A DNA stretch of 64,000 nucleotides from Longimicrobiales bacterium (GCA_951828585.1 OX639991.1:2388576-2452575); one strand, 5' to 3'. Shown: positions 1-10,438, numbered from the stretch's first letter. Made by a program: numbers and translations. Notes: generated by a model not told the origin, from the letters alone.

Positions 1-3000
1 CTGCACCTCTACGCCGAGGACTGCGACCCTCGATTCCAGCATTCCAACAAGAGTGTCGCGACAACGGTTCTCCGGCCTTGGGTGCGTGACCCGACCGTGC
101 GAATCAACATTCCAGAAATCGCGCCAGCCGGAGTTCGCGCCATCGCGGATATCGCGAGCGATCGTGGCAAGGATGTCGGTGGTAAGTGCGGCAAGATCCG
201 CCGCATTGCTAGGCCGGCCGCTGTCCAGGACCTCGGCCACCTGTTCGAGGCTCGGATGCTCGAAGGTCGCGTCTCGATGAACGCCCTTTTGCCGATCCAG
301 ACGATCGAGAAGGCGGGATCGCCAACCCACCAGTCGCTCGTCGGAGGCGAGGGACTCAAGCGCCATCGTGGTGGCCGCCGACGTATCTTCCGCGAGTCGA
401 TCGATGAAGCCGGGCAGAATCCGGGTCGCTTGAATGGGTGGGGTAACCCAGTGGGCTTCGCCCGGATCTGGCGGTTCAACCGAGTAGGGACCGATCAGGC
501 GAATCAGCCTCTCAAGTACAGTCGTACCCCACATGTCCCTGATGGCCTGGGGAACAGCGTGAGTGTCCACGGTCATTTCTGCTAGTCGCCGGATTCGGGA
601 AGCCTTCCCGCAAACATACGATTCCAACCGGTTGCCGTACGATTCCGGCTGCATGAAGAGGCCCGCGGCGAGCCAGTAGACCCTTTGTCTCGGGAACATG
701 CTCCTAAACGCCAGCTTTCTCTCGATCAGTTCCAGGAATAGCGTTCTGTCCCCATGCAGACAGGCAGCCTGGAGAAGGGATCTCAGGATAGTGAGCTGTT
801 CCTCCTTCCTGCAGCGAACGGGAAATGCCTTCAGCAGCCGTATTGCCACTGCCCGAGCCAGCGGGGCGAAACTCAGATTGTGGGCGAGTTCGTAGGTATC
901 CGGGAACGGTGTGTCACCGTTGAGCAGCCTGAGACGGAGGCAGCGAGCCCATACCTCGGAGATCGTATCGGGATTCCGCGTCAGGATGAACTGGAGCCAG
1001 CGGGGAGGCTCCGTCTTTCGCTCAATGTGAGGCAGTCGCGGAACCGCGTAGTGAATGGCCAACGCGAGTCGTTGTTGAGCCACATTGAACCGGAAGGGGT
1101 GTCCATTGGTGGTGTGGAAGCGTTCCTCCAGACCGACCGTGAACGGATACGCCAAGAGGTGAAGGTGGTCTCGGGCAGCCAACTTCAGAATATCGTCAGC
1201 TGCGGGGAGATCTTCCCGTCGTACCGCTCCACGGAGACCCACCAGAGCGGCCTCGTGAAGATCATCGGACCCGAGCAAGGCTCGCAGTCGTTCTTCCGGC
1301 GTCTCCCCGGGGACATCCGAAAAGTCTCCCAGGTAGGCTCGCGCGAGGTGATGAAGCAAGTCACGCCGACACTGGTTGCCGTGTAGTGCCGCCATGTTGG
1401 CTCTGACCGATCCTCGCAGCTCGTTGACGCGGTCGTCGTTGCGTCGGGGATAGGTGCTTGCGGTTCTCGGTCGTTTGTCCTGGAGTCGGCCCTGCTCTTC
1501 CAGGACCCCCAACCTTCCTTCGAATACCTGCACGAGCCGAGCGTCACTGCTCAGCTTCCCGGCGACTTCCTCTCTCCGGCCTGCCCCAGATCCTACCGCG
1601 TTGTGGACAGATTCGGCTGCCTCCCAGACGAACCACAGGGCAATCCGGTCGTTAATGACATCTAACGCCCGACCGGCACACCAGACTCCGTAGTCCTCAG
1701 GCAGCGTGGCGCCGAAGAGGCGCTGTTTCGCATGGGCCATGCAAGCAAAGCCATCAGGATCCTCGCGGCATCCGGCTATCCCGTTCTCAACGATCGCCTT
1801 CTGTATGTTGGGTCGGCTGGAGAGCCAATTCCGGAAGAATTGCGCGTCGCCGATCACGCCTCCAGAGCTGAAATCCAATTCCCGTCCGAGCCAACTGGCG
1901 AAGTCGAGCCAGTAGAAGAGCTGGCTCCGGGAAACACTCTCGGGTGAATCCTCCAGAAGGTGCCGCAACAGCACAATGGGAGGTCGGGCCACCAGATCGA
2001 TGTCCCGTGGATTGTCCACCTCGGCTCGCACCCGCTCCATCGGAGCCCTGAGCAGATCGAGCAACTGGACCATTTGCTCAATTGAGGACTTCTCGATCAG
2101 ACGGTACGTCCAGAAAACCCCATAGCGGGTCCAGAGATTGCGCCGGGCCGGTTCTCTCAGGTAGCCGACGAGATCGGGTAGGGGCAAGTCATCCGGATAC
2201 AGCTCCGTCAGCAATGATCCGAGAAGATCATCGTTGTGGGTTGCTACCACTCCTGCGTAGACGTCTTCAAGCAATCGCCTGAGGTTGTCAGAGCGCTCCG
2301 CGCGATTCCGGCTGGTCCGAATGTAGGCTTCCAGCGCAGTGCAGCGGACGGTCATCTGCCAGGACTCATCCCGGACCAAGTCCAGGAGAGCCTGGGCAAG
2401 TCCGGGTAGGGGAGCCCCCGCTCTGACGGCCTGGAGGATCAGGTATACAAGAGACTGATGAGCCTCGTCACGCGCAGGATCGGCGAACGTCTCACGGAAG
2501 TCGTCTTCGAGATCAGCATCGACGAGGTACCCCAATGGGGAGTCCGGATTGGTTTCACCGACCAGCCACGGATTCCGGTCGGTCTCCACCTTCAAGGCTT
2601 GTAGAATGAGCTTCTTGTCGCGGCTGGTGAATTGTTGAACGTCCCCGTAGAGAACCACACCTATAGGGTCGCGTTCGATGATCTCGGCGCGAGCCACCGC
2701 GCTCTGAGCAGCCAGCCAGGCGGCGAGACCCCGGAACTCGGAGATGATTCCACCATCGAACCCGGTCATGAGCGCGAGGATTCGTCCAGCCGGTAGCCCA
2801 TCAGCGATCAGGTCCGCCAGGCGTCGCGCTGCGAGGAACTCGGCGATCTGCCGGTGCGCGGGTGCCAGGCGGCCCTCGGGAGGCATGGTGAACAGACTGG
2901 TGCGCACGACACGTCGAAGGAGTTGCGGGTCGCCACAGGGGACGTGATCCAGACGGGGGTGACTAGCGTCCGGCACGGTTCCGGGTAGGGTCACCCCGGC

Positions 3001-3795
3001 CTTGCCGGCCAGGAGCAGGAGAGCGCAGAGATCGCCAGCCCCGTCCAGCAGAGCCTTGGTGTTGAAAGTCCCGCTGCACGCGATCTGGTGCTCGGGATTC
3101 GCCTCGGAGACCAGCCTTCGGCAGGCCATGTCGAAGGTCTCGGTCCTCGTTCGTGGCCAATCTTCGGCCTCAGCCACGGCTTCCGCGAGCATTCGGAGGT
3201 TCTGTGGATTCCGGAGGAGGTCCTCCACTCCCCGCTCTCTAGCCTCCGACACGAATGCTCCCGGATCGTTGACGTTGTGGTTCCGCTCCAGGATCTCGAG
3301 AACCCCGTGATCCGACAACGGATCAAGCCGTAGCACCTGCACCTCGCCATTGGGAGCGACGGCGTTCAGGCGCTCTCTGTCGTTGGCACCGAACCAGTCC
3401 GCTTCCCTGCAGGAGATACGAAACGGGGGGCTCCCCATGCTCTTCAGCTTCGCCCGAATCCTGTCGAAGGGCGTGCGCCCGCCAGAAGCACCCGCTCGCG
3501 TCTCATCCAACCCGTCGATGTAGATCGTCCTACCTTCCCACTCAGGCTCCGGATCGAAGGTCAGGAAGTCTCGCGCGGTGATGTAGTGTCCCCCTTTCCA
3601 GCCGGCCTCACGCCTGAACGCCTCTGTCTTACCAGCCCCTGGAGACCCCAGCAGCACATACGCCGCCACCCCCCGAAACGCCTCGAGCGCGCGCGACTCA
3701 GCCTCCCCCCGGCGACCCGATTCCGTCTCCCCCCCGCGTTCCTCCTCTCGCCCAGGAACCACCGTGCACGTCCGCTCAACGAAGTGCTTCATCAT
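1..3795 (-). CDS. Giant NACHT-like STAND NTPase, C-terminus cut by window edge
   Basis: The frame is open for 1265 codons from ATG 3795 to base 1 with no stop, so the protein continues outside the window. Residues 50-57 are a P-loop (GSPGAGKT), 91-98 a NACHT-type Walker B (IYIDGLDE) and 127-130 ISCR, the usual NACHT sensor position. The remaining roughly 900 residues look alpha-helical and repeat-like, with no recognised motif. At the edge, a segment around residue 1240 (PRPENRCRD) resembles the lead-in to a nuclease-like domain in some bacterial NTPases; that is memory-based inference. The start overlaps the stop of the upstream AAA/DUF4143 gene as ATGA, so the two are translationally coupled. 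Residues about 795-1190 match the C-terminal half of the protein at 32189-34756. STAND/NACHT proteins are often anti-phage sensors; that role is inferred. The DNA looks less GC-rich than its neighbours, suggesting transfer. Confidence 0.8.
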   Translation of the reverse strand, partial: MMKHFVERTCTVVPGREEERGGETESGRRGEAESRALEAFRGVAAYVLLGSPGAGKTEAFRREAGWKGGHYITARDFLTFDPEPEWEGRTIYIDGLDETRAGASGGRTPFDRIRAKLKSMGSPPFRISCREADWFGANDRERLNAVAPNGEVQVLRLDPLSDHGVLEILERNHNVNDPGAFVSEARERGVEDLLRNPQNLRMLAEAVAEAEDWPRTRTETFDMACRRLVSEANPEHQIACSGTFNTKALLDGAGDLCALLLLAGKAGVTLPGTVPDASHPRLDHVPCGDPQLLRRVVRTSLFTMPPEGRLAPAHRQIAEFLAARRLADLIADGLPAGRILALMTGFDGGIISEFRGLAAWLAAQSAVARAEIIERDPIGVVLYGDVQQFTSRDKKLILQALKVETDRNPWLVGETNPDSPLGYLVDADLEDDFRETFADPARDEAHQSLVYLILQAVRAGAPLPGLAQALLDLVRDESWQMTVRCTALEAYIRTSRNRAERSDNLRRLLEDVYAGVVATHNDDLLGSLLTELYPDDLPLPDLVGYLREPARRNLWTRYGVFWTYRLIEKSSIEQMVQLLDLLRAPMERVRAEVDNPRDIDLVARPPIVLLRHLLEDSPESVSRSQLFYWLDFASWLGRELDFSSGGVIGDAQFFRNWLSSRPNIQKAIVENGIAGCREDPDGFACMAHAKQRLFGATLPEDYGVWCAGRALDVINDRIALWFVWEAAESVHNAVGSGAGRREEVAGKLSSDARLVQVFEGRLGVLEEQGRLQDKRPRTASTYPRRNDDRVNELRGSVRANMAALHGNQCRRDLLHHLARAYLGDFSDVPGETPEERLRALLGSDDLHEAALVGLRGAVRREDLPAADDILKLAARDHLHLLAYPFTVGLEERFHTTNGHPFRFNVAQQRLALAIHYAVPRLPHIERKTEPPRWLQFILTRNPDTISEVWARCLRLRLLNGDTPFPDTYELAHNLSFAPLARAVAIRLLKAFPVRCRKEEQLTILRSLLQAACLHGDRTLFLELIERKLAFRSMFPRQRVYWLAAGLFMQPESYGNRLESYVCGKASRIRRLAEMTVDTHAVPQAIRDMWGTTVLERLIRLIGPYSVEPPDPGEAHWVTPPIQATRILPGFIDRLAEDTSAATTMALESLASDERLVGWRSRLLDRLDRQKGVHRDATFEHPSLEQVAEVLDSGRPSNAADLAALTTDILATIARDIRDGANSGWRDFWNVDSHGRVTHPRPENRCRDTLVGMLESRVAVLGVEVQ

Positions 3796-5066
3796 CCCTC
3801 GAACCATTCCCGAGCGGGTGTCAGCAGAAATTCCGAGACAGGGATTCCACCCTTGCCGACGATGTGGGACGCCTTGACCGGAAAGCTATTCCTGAACGCC
3901 TCCAGCCCGCGCACGTTGCCGTGCCGCCTGCCGCTCTTGACCTCGAAGATGACCAGCTTCCGCCCGTGCTCCAGGACGAAATCCACCTCTCGTCCCCGGT
4001 CCCGCCAGTAGTACACGCGGTACTCCGTACTCCCGGTGTTGATCAGATGCGCGCCAACCGCGCTTTCCACGAGATGTCCCCAGAACGTTCGATCGGCCCG
4101 CGCCTGCGCGAAGGTATAGGCGGAGTGGACCGACATGAGCGCGGTGTTGAGAACATTGAGCTTGGGGCTCGACGCCCGGCGGCGGTGGGGACGCCCGGCA
4201 TACTTGGAGAGTCCGGTGATCAGGCTGGCGCTGGACAGCAGGTCCAGGTAGCGGGCCAGGGTAGTCGTGTTGCCGGCCTCATCGAGCTGGCCGAGCATCT
4301 TGTTGTACGACAGGATCTCTCCGGAATACTCGGCGCCGAGACGGAAGAGCTGCTTGAGGAGGAAGTGCTTGTCCACTCGCTCCAGGGCGAGAATGTCGCG
4401 TTCGATGTTGGGCTCGATCACCGACCGGTGAATGAAGCGTCGCCACCGGGTCTCGTCGCGAATGAGTGGCGCCGGACCCGGGTAGCCGCCGAAGTAGATG
4501 TAGCGGTCGAGATCGAAATCGAACGCCTCGGCCATCTCGGCGAACGACCAGTGTGCGAGCTCCAGAACCTCGTAGCGTCCAGCCAGGCTCTCGGTCAGCC
4601 CGCGCTGCATGAGAAGCGGAGCCGAGCCCAGCAGGATGACGTGGAGAGGGAGCCCGGAAAGCCGATCCTGGTCCCAGAGGCCCTTCACCGTTTCGGACCA
4701 GTTCGGGATCTTCTGAATCTCGTCGAGCGCCAGCACGAAGCCTCGCTCCGACGCCCTGGCTTCGAGCCGGGCCTCTTCCCAGGTGCGGACGAGCCACCGG
4801 GAGTCTCGTCTGTCCACGGGAGGAAGGGAGGTGCCCGTGGTCAGCGATGTCGCACCGGCCCGGAAACCGGTGGTGACGGGGACCGTGGCCGGATCGGGTG
4901 CGTCCACGGCGATGTGAGCGGAGGGCCGGCGGATCCGGCCGAGGACCTGCTTGACCAATGTAGTCTTGCCCGTCTGACGCGGTCCGGTGATGATGATGAG
5001 CCACCGGGACTCTTCACGCAGACGGGCCAGAAGGGTTTTTCCGTGTGGGCGCTCGAAGGTTTCCAT
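3792..5066 (-). CDS. AAA-family ATPase with C-terminal DUF4143 domain
   Basis: 424 residues from ATG 5066; a GTG five codons upstream (5081) is possible, but the paralogue at 32189 starts at the equivalent M-x-x-x-x-R-P. Walker A is GPRQTGKT (residues 28-35) and Walker B VLALDE (about 111-116), typical of the AAA_14 family. The C-terminal DUF4143 part carries REVDF...FEVKSG, a PD-(D/E)xK-like pattern. The family is widespread, and its biochemical role is not firmly established. The stop overlaps the start of the NACHT-like gene (ATGA), implying stoichiometric co-expression. A 16-bp palindrome lies 18 bases upstream of the ATG. It is closely similar to the ATPase half of the fusion at 32189-34756 and more distantly to the IS-broken gene at 25336-27984. 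Confidence 0.88.
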   Translation of the reverse strand: METFERPHGKTLLARLREESRWLIIITGPRQTGKTTLVKQVLGRIRRPSAHIAVDAPDPATVPVTTGFRAGATSLTTGTSLPPVDRRDSRWLVRTWEEARLEARASERGFVLALDEIQKIPNWSETVKGLWDQDRLSGLPLHVILLGSAPLLMQRGLTESLAGRYEVLELAHWSFAEMAEAFDFDLDRYIYFGGYPGPAPLIRDETRWRRFIHRSVIEPNIERDILALERVDKHFLLKQLFRLGAEYSGEILSYNKMLGQLDEAGNTTTLARYLDLLSSASLITGLSKYAGRPHRRRASSPKLNVLNTALMSVHSAYTFAQARADRTFWGHLVESAVGAHLINTGSTEYRVYYWRDRGREVDFVLEHGRKLVIFEVKSGRRHGNVRGLEAFRNSFPVKASHIVGKGGIPVSEFLLTPAREWFEG

Positions 5067-5084
5067 GGATCTAGAATACACTAC

Positions 5085-5100
5085 TGAGTATTTTTACTCA
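5085..5100. promoter_or_regulatory. Palindrome upstream of the DUF4143 ATPase gene
   Basis: TGAGTA-TTTT-TACTCA has perfect 6-bp arms and ends 18 bases before ATG 5066. It is a likely operator or promoter element for the ATPase/NACHT pair. The paralogous fusion gene has a different palindrome (TGATTGA-N7-TCAATCA) 17 bases before its ATG, so position is conserved more than sequence. Confidence 0.5.
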
Positions 5101-5147
5101 AGAGCGTAATGAACAAGATCCAGACGACCGGAGTGGAAGTCTGCCTG

Positions 5148-5879
5148 CTACCCCCACCGCGCCCCCCCATCCACCACGATCACCTCGCCCGTCACGTAGT
5201 CGGCCCCCGCCAGAAACCGCACCGCCTCCACCACATCGCCCGGCGTACCGATCCGCCCCAGCGGCACAATTTCCAGTGCCCGCTCCGCGTCCGCCTCGCT
5301 GAAATACGCCGGCAGGAGCACGTCCCCCGGGGCGATCGCGTTCACCCGCACCTCGGGCGCAAGCCGCCGCGCCATGATCCGGGTCAGGTGCAGCAGGCCC
5401 GCCTTTGCCACCGAGTGGGCCGGGTGGCTCGTCCACGGCTGCAGCGCGGAGAGGTCGACGATGTTCACGACCGATCCGCCCGCGGCACGCAGCAGGCCGG
5501 CCGTCTCACGCACCATGAGGAACGGCGCGCGCAGATTCACCGCCATGACCGCGTCCCACTCGTCCGTCGTGACCTCCAGCAGGTCCCCGGAGACGAAAGT
5601 CGACGCCGAGTTCACCAGCAGGTCGAGTCTTCCGAAGCGCTCGGCCGCCGAACGCGCCAACCGCACGATATCGCCCTCCCGCGACAGATCGGCCTGGATC
5701 GTGTGGACTCGCCTCCCGAGCTCCGCGGCCGCCTCCGCGACCTCCGCAGCCCCCGCCGCCGAAGTCCGGTAGTTCACCACCAGATCATAGCCGTCTTCGG
5801 CCAACCCCAGCGCGATGGCCCGGCCGACCCTCACCCCACCGCCGGTCACCAGCGCGACCGGATTGCCTGTGCCTTCCAT
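5148..5879 (-). CDS. SDR oxidoreductase, pteridine reductase-like
   Basis: A short-chain dehydrogenase of about 243 residues. The cofactor motif reads TGGGVRVG rather than the usual TGxxxGIG; the arginine form is characteristic of pteridine reductase and FolM-like dihydromonapterin reductases that use NADPH. An NSAS motif replaces NNAG. The catalytic Tyr position is altered: the expected YxxxK region reads [10 protein letters not shown], with His where Tyr is normally found, so activity is uncertain. The C-terminus [11 protein letters not shown] is typical SDR. ATG 5879 is preferred over 5906 because AGGAGGG lies about 10 bases upstream. It is transcribed divergently from fumC. A pterin-type PTPS gene lies 1.8 kb away, consistent with pterin metabolism, but substrate assignment is inference. 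Confidence 0.8.
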   Translation of the reverse strand: MEGTGNPVALVTGGGVRVGRAIALGLAEDGYDLVVNYRTSAAGAAEVAEAAAELGRRVHTIQADLSREGDIVRLARSAAERFGRLDLLVNSASTFVSGDLLEVTTDEWDAVMAVNLRAPFLMVRETAGLLRAAGGSVVNIVDLSALQPWTSHPAHSVAKAGLLHLTRIMARRLAPEVRVNAIAPGDVLLPAYFSEADAERALEIVPLGRIGTPGDVVEAVRFLAGADYVTGEVIVVDGGARWG

Positions 5880-5971
5880 CCGAATCGTCCCTCCTGCCGC
5901 CACCATCGCGGCGGCTCGCTAGATTAATCCACCATTTACCCCGACAATCCCACAACCACCAGAATACGACA

Positions 5972-7369
<1,398 letters not shown>

Positions 7370-7616
7370 CGGGCGAACACATGTCGATTCGGGACCGATT
7401 TCCGGCCCGCCATTGCGGCACACGCGATCCCTCCCCATATTCGGGTCGTGCTGGAGGGCTTCGTATTTGAGCCAACACTGGAAGAGCCGGGACTACCTCC
7501 CGCCGCGGACGTCACGCCTCGGAGACGGGGACTGCGAAACCGGTGGGGGAGTCACCATGAGTTGACCCCGGGCTTCAGCTTACTCCCTCCGGCACAACCG
7601 GCGGCCGCGGCCGCCG

Positions 7617-7656
7617 AAGGCCGGCGCTCCTTCACGGGGCGCTGGCCTTTACTTTT
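7617..7656 (+). terminator. Intrinsic terminator after fumC
   Basis: An 11-bp stem (AAGGCCGGCGC with GCGCTGGCCTT, one G-U pair) and an 11-base loop, followed by a T-rich tract. It sits 250 bases past the fumC stop and before the PTPS ribosome site. The rest of 7370-7693 holds no convincing gene. Confidence 0.65.
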
Positions 7657-7693
7657 GTAGAAGTCCGTGGATCGACCAGAGAGGGGAGCACCC

Positions 7694-8110
7694 ATGCCAC
7701 ACGTCCGCATCACACGGCGGCTACACTTCTGCGCCGCCCACCGCCTGGCCCGGCCGGAATGGAGCGAGGAGAAGAACCGGCGCGTCTTCGGCGACTGCGC
7801 CAACCCGAACTGGCACGGCCACAACTACGACCTGGAGGTGACCGTGGCGGGCCCGGTCAACCCCGAGACCGGTTACGTCATGGATCTGGGCACGCTCAAG
7901 GACCTCGTGAACCGTCGCGTGGTGGACGAATTGGACCACAGCAACCTCAATCTGGATGTCCCCTGGCTGGAGGGGATCGTCCCATCCACCGAAAACCTGG
8001 CGGTAGCCATCTGGGAGCGGATCGCGCCGCACATTCCGGTGCCGGCGAAGCTGGACAAGGTGGTGCTGTGGGAGACCCCGCGGCAGTGGGCGGAGTATCG
8101 GGGTGAGTGA
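7694..8110 (+). CDS. 6-pyruvoyltetrahydropterin synthase, animal-type
   Basis: 138 residues. PTPS converts 7,8-dihydroneopterin triphosphate to 6-pyruvoyltetrahydropterin. The catalytic cysteine stretch FGDCANPNWHGHNY has five residues between Cys and HGH, as in animal PTPS. QueD, the queuosine-pathway paralogue, typically has three. Other matching segments are LDHSNLNLDVPW, PSTENLAVAIWERI and the end VLWETPRQWAEYRGE. Zinc ligands are the His in CAAHRL and the two of HGH. ATG 7694 is chosen because GAGGGGAG lies six bases upstream. It overlaps the next SDR by 8 bp, which suggests a tetrahydrobiopterin-type pathway (PTPS then sepiapterin reductase-like SDR). Confidence 0.93.
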   Translation: MPHVRITRRLHFCAAHRLARPEWSEEKNRRVFGDCANPNWHGHNYDLEVTVAGPVNPETGYVMDLGTLKDLVNRRVVDELDHSNLNLDVPWLEGIVPSTENLAVAIWERIAPHIPVPAKLDKVVLWETPRQWAEYRGE

Positions 8111-8804
8111 TGGTGGCGTGGCCCTGGTGACGGGGGCGACGGGGGGGATTGGCGCGGCGGTTGCACGGAAGCTGGCGGGCGATGGATTCAAGGTGTATGT
8201 GGGCGGGCGCCGGCGGGGGCGGCTGGAGCGGATGGCAGCCGAGATCGGCGGGTCGGCCCTCCCCTTCGACGTGACCATCGAGAAGGATGTGGCGGTTGCG
8301 CGGGGCGTGGTGGAAGCCGGCGGTGCGGGACTGGACGTGCTTGTCAACGCCGCCGGGGTCTTCGACCTGGCACCCGTGGTCGATACCAGCGAAGGGATAC
8401 TGGCCCGCAACCTGGGGGTGAACCTGGCCGGGGTCGCGAATGTTACCCGGGCCTTTCTGCCCGGCATGCTCGCCGCCGGATCCGGTCTCGTCGTCAACGT
8501 GGGGTCGGTGGCTGGCTGGCGGGCGTTCCCGGACAATGCCGCGTACTCGGCGTCCAAGTACGGTCTGCGCGGCTTTTACGATGTGCTGCTGGAGGAGTTG
8601 CGCGGCACAGGCGTGCGGGCGTGTTTGCTGGAGCCGGGCGCCGTGGACACCTCGCTGTGGGATCCGCTTGATCCGGATTCCGTGCCCCACCTGCCCGATC
8701 GCGCCCAGATGCTGCGCCCCGAGGATGTGGCGCGCGCCGTGGGGTTCGTGGCCGGGTTGCCGGGCAGTGTCGCGGTGCCGCTCCTCAGGATCGAGCGCGC
8801 GTGA
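8103..8804 (+). CDS. SDR oxidoreductase, possible sepiapterin reductase-like
   Basis: A 233-residue classical short-chain dehydrogenase starting at GTG 8103 inside the end of PTPS. It has the NAD(P)-binding TGATGGIG, the NAAG motif (VLVNAAGV) and catalytic Ser...YSASK (GSVAGWRAFPDNAAYSASK). The arginines after the first strand (GGRRRGR) suggest NADPH preference. Position directly behind PTPS suggests reduction of a pterin intermediate; sequence alone cannot distinguish this from other SDR substrates. Its stop overlaps the next start as GTGA, so three genes form one coupled operon. Confidence 0.85.
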   Translation: MSDGGVALVTGATGGIGAAVARKLAGDGFKVYVGGRRRGRLERMAAEIGGSALPFDVTIEKDVAVARGVVEAGGAGLDVLVNAAGVFDLAPVVDTSEGILARNLGVNLAGVANVTRAFLPGMLAAGSGLVVNVGSVAGWRAFPDNAAYSASKYGLRGFYDVLLEELRGTGVRACLLEPGAVDTSLWDPLDPDSVPHLPDRAQMLRPEDVARAVGFVAGLPGSVAVPLLRIERA

Positions 8805-9529
8805 ACGTAACCCTCACCGATCACCTGGTCTGTCCGCGCTGCGGGCCCCCGTTCGGGCTGGTCCTGCTGGCTCGCGATGTGCGTGACCGCCGCGTGCACG
8901 AGGGGGAGTTCGGGTGTCCGAATTGCAGGGACCGGTTTCCGGTAGAGGGGGGATTTGGGGATTTGCGGCCGCCGCCGAGGGGGGAGGGGGGAGGGGTCGT
9001 GGAGGTCCAAGAGGGTGATGGATCCGAAGGCGAACCGGATCGAGGCGGTGGTCGGCAAGCTGCGGCGCTGCCTCTGGCTGCGGCGCTCGGCGTGACATCC
9101 GGGCCGGGGCTACTGGTGGTTTCCGGTGGTCACCGCGCCGAGGCGGTGCCGCTGGCGCGGCTGGTGCGCGGGATCGAGGTGGTGGTGGTGGGGTGGGGTG
9201 GGAGGGGATTGGTGGGGGAAGGCGTGAGCGCGTTCGTGACGGGGCCCAGGCTGCCGCTGCGCGACGGGGTGGTGCGGGGGGTGGTGGCGGAGGGGGGGAG
9301 CGGGGCGGGGTGGTTGGGGGAATGTCTCCGTGTGGTCATGCCGGGGGGTCGGGTCGTGATCACGGGGGCGACGGAGGAGGCGCGTGAATGGGTGGTGGAC
9401 GCCGGGTTGGTGACGCTGCTGGACGAGGGTGGGGTGGTGGTCGGGGGGGTGGCGGGGCCGGGGGCCGGGCCGCGGATGGGGCGGTGGGGTGGGGTGGATT
9501 CGACAGGGGATTCGAGCGCTCGCCCTTGA
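8801..9529 (+). CDS. Trm112-like zinc ribbon with degenerate methyltransferase-like domain
   Basis: 242 residues from GTG 8801 (GTGA overlap with the SDR). Residues 8-45 hold two CxxC pairs (LVCPRCG, FGCPNCRDRF), the arrangement of Trm112-type zinc domains that often precede methyltransferase domains. The remainder has alternating hydrophobic strands (LLVVSGG, LRVVMPGGRVVITG) recalling a Rossmann methyltransferase, but the glycine-rich SAM motif is weak. The second half is extremely G-rich with many Gly/Val runs. It could be a genuine but degenerate SAM-binding protein. Function is unknown; context is the pterin operon. Confidence 0.55.
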   Translation: MNVTLTDHLVCPRCGPPFGLVLLARDVRDRRVHEGEFGCPNCRDRFPVEGGFGDLRPPPRGEGGGVVEVQEGDGSEGEPDRGGGRQAAALPLAAALGVTSGPGLLVVSGGHRAEAVPLARLVRGIEVVVVGWGGRGLVGEGVSAFVTGPRLPLRDGVVRGVVAEGGSGAGWLGECLRVVMPGGRVVITGATEEAREWVVDAGLVTLLDEGGVVVGGVAGPGAGPRMGRWGGVDSTGDSSARP

Positions 9530-9569
9530 AGCCCATGCCCGGTGCTTCTAGCTTTTCTGGCCTTCAGTG

Positions 9570-9643
<74 letters not shown>

Positions 9644-9701
9644 TTGGACTTACGGGATTTCGGGGGTCCATGCTCGACAATTATGCTCTCCAATTGGCTT
9701 G

Positions 9702-10340
9702 CTAATTGGACCCGGACCCGGCCTCCCTGTACTCCTCAAGCGCCTTCATGAGCCGGTCCTCGTCGGGCCTCTGGGAGCACTGGAGGACCGTCTGAGCGGT
9801 TTTCCACCCGCCCAGGTCACAGAGCACCTTGAGCGGCAAATCCATGAGGTCGGAAGCGAATTTCCGCCTTAGTGAGTGCCAGCCGCGTCCCCGCTTGGGT
9901 TCGAGGTCCGCGAGCTTTTCGGCCCTCTTCCACCAGTCGCGCGCCAGCGAGCGGCTCATGCACGCGAACGGGTCCTTTGGCGCGGGCATCACGGGCGCGT
10001 CCCCGAGGTGTTCGCTCAGTGTGTACTGCGAATCGACCTCCGATTGCAGAACGGCCTCCAGCGTTGGAGGATCCCCGTCGGGGATCTCAAGCTGGTTGAA
10101 GTCGAAGTCGGACTTCTTGTCGAACCCGACGATGAACACGCGCTGCCGCTTCTGCGGCACCCACGGAGAGGCGTCCACGACCCGGGTGCTGACGTTGTAC
10201 TTCAACTCCTTCTTCAGATCGTGCATAGTCGTGGCGAACGTTCGTCCCCGGTCATGACTCTTCAGATTCTTGACGTTCTCCAGCAGAAAGGCGGACGGGC
10301 GGTGGTGAGCGATGATCTTCGCCAGATCAACCCGGCTTAT
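9702..10340 (-). pseudogene. Chimeric relic: Dcm-type cytosine methyltransferase joined to tyrosine integrase C-terminus
   Basis: One open frame joins two unrelated fragments. Its first part is the middle of a C5-cytosine methyltransferase: FLLENVKNLKSHDRG (the ENV catalytic motif) and later VPQKRQRVFIVGF (motif VIII). The N-terminal SAM and PCQ motifs are absent, cut near 10335. The second part is the C-terminal core of a phage-type tyrosine recombinase: HSLRRKFA, then GGWKTAQTVLQCSQ. The expected catalytic Tyr of QCYQ is Ser here, and the first catalytic Arg region is missing. Neither enzyme can work. This looks like an internal deletion in an integrative element next to tRNA-Ile. Confidence 0.8.
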
Positions 10341-10438
10341 TGACGAGCGTCTGGAGGCGGGGCGACGTGAGGCGGCAAGTGCTTTAGATTCAATGTGTTA
10401 CAGGGAATCGCGAGCACCTGCCAGCCATCACGTCGGGG

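Noticed and set aside
3864..5087. 407-aa plus-strand frame over the DUF4143 ATPase
   Set aside because: It is the antisense of a gene with clear Walker and DUF4143 motifs; its translation has no recognisable domain.
7448..7660. 70-aa frame between fumC and PTPS
   Set aside because: It has no ribosome site, ends in the terminator hairpin and has no protein-like composition.
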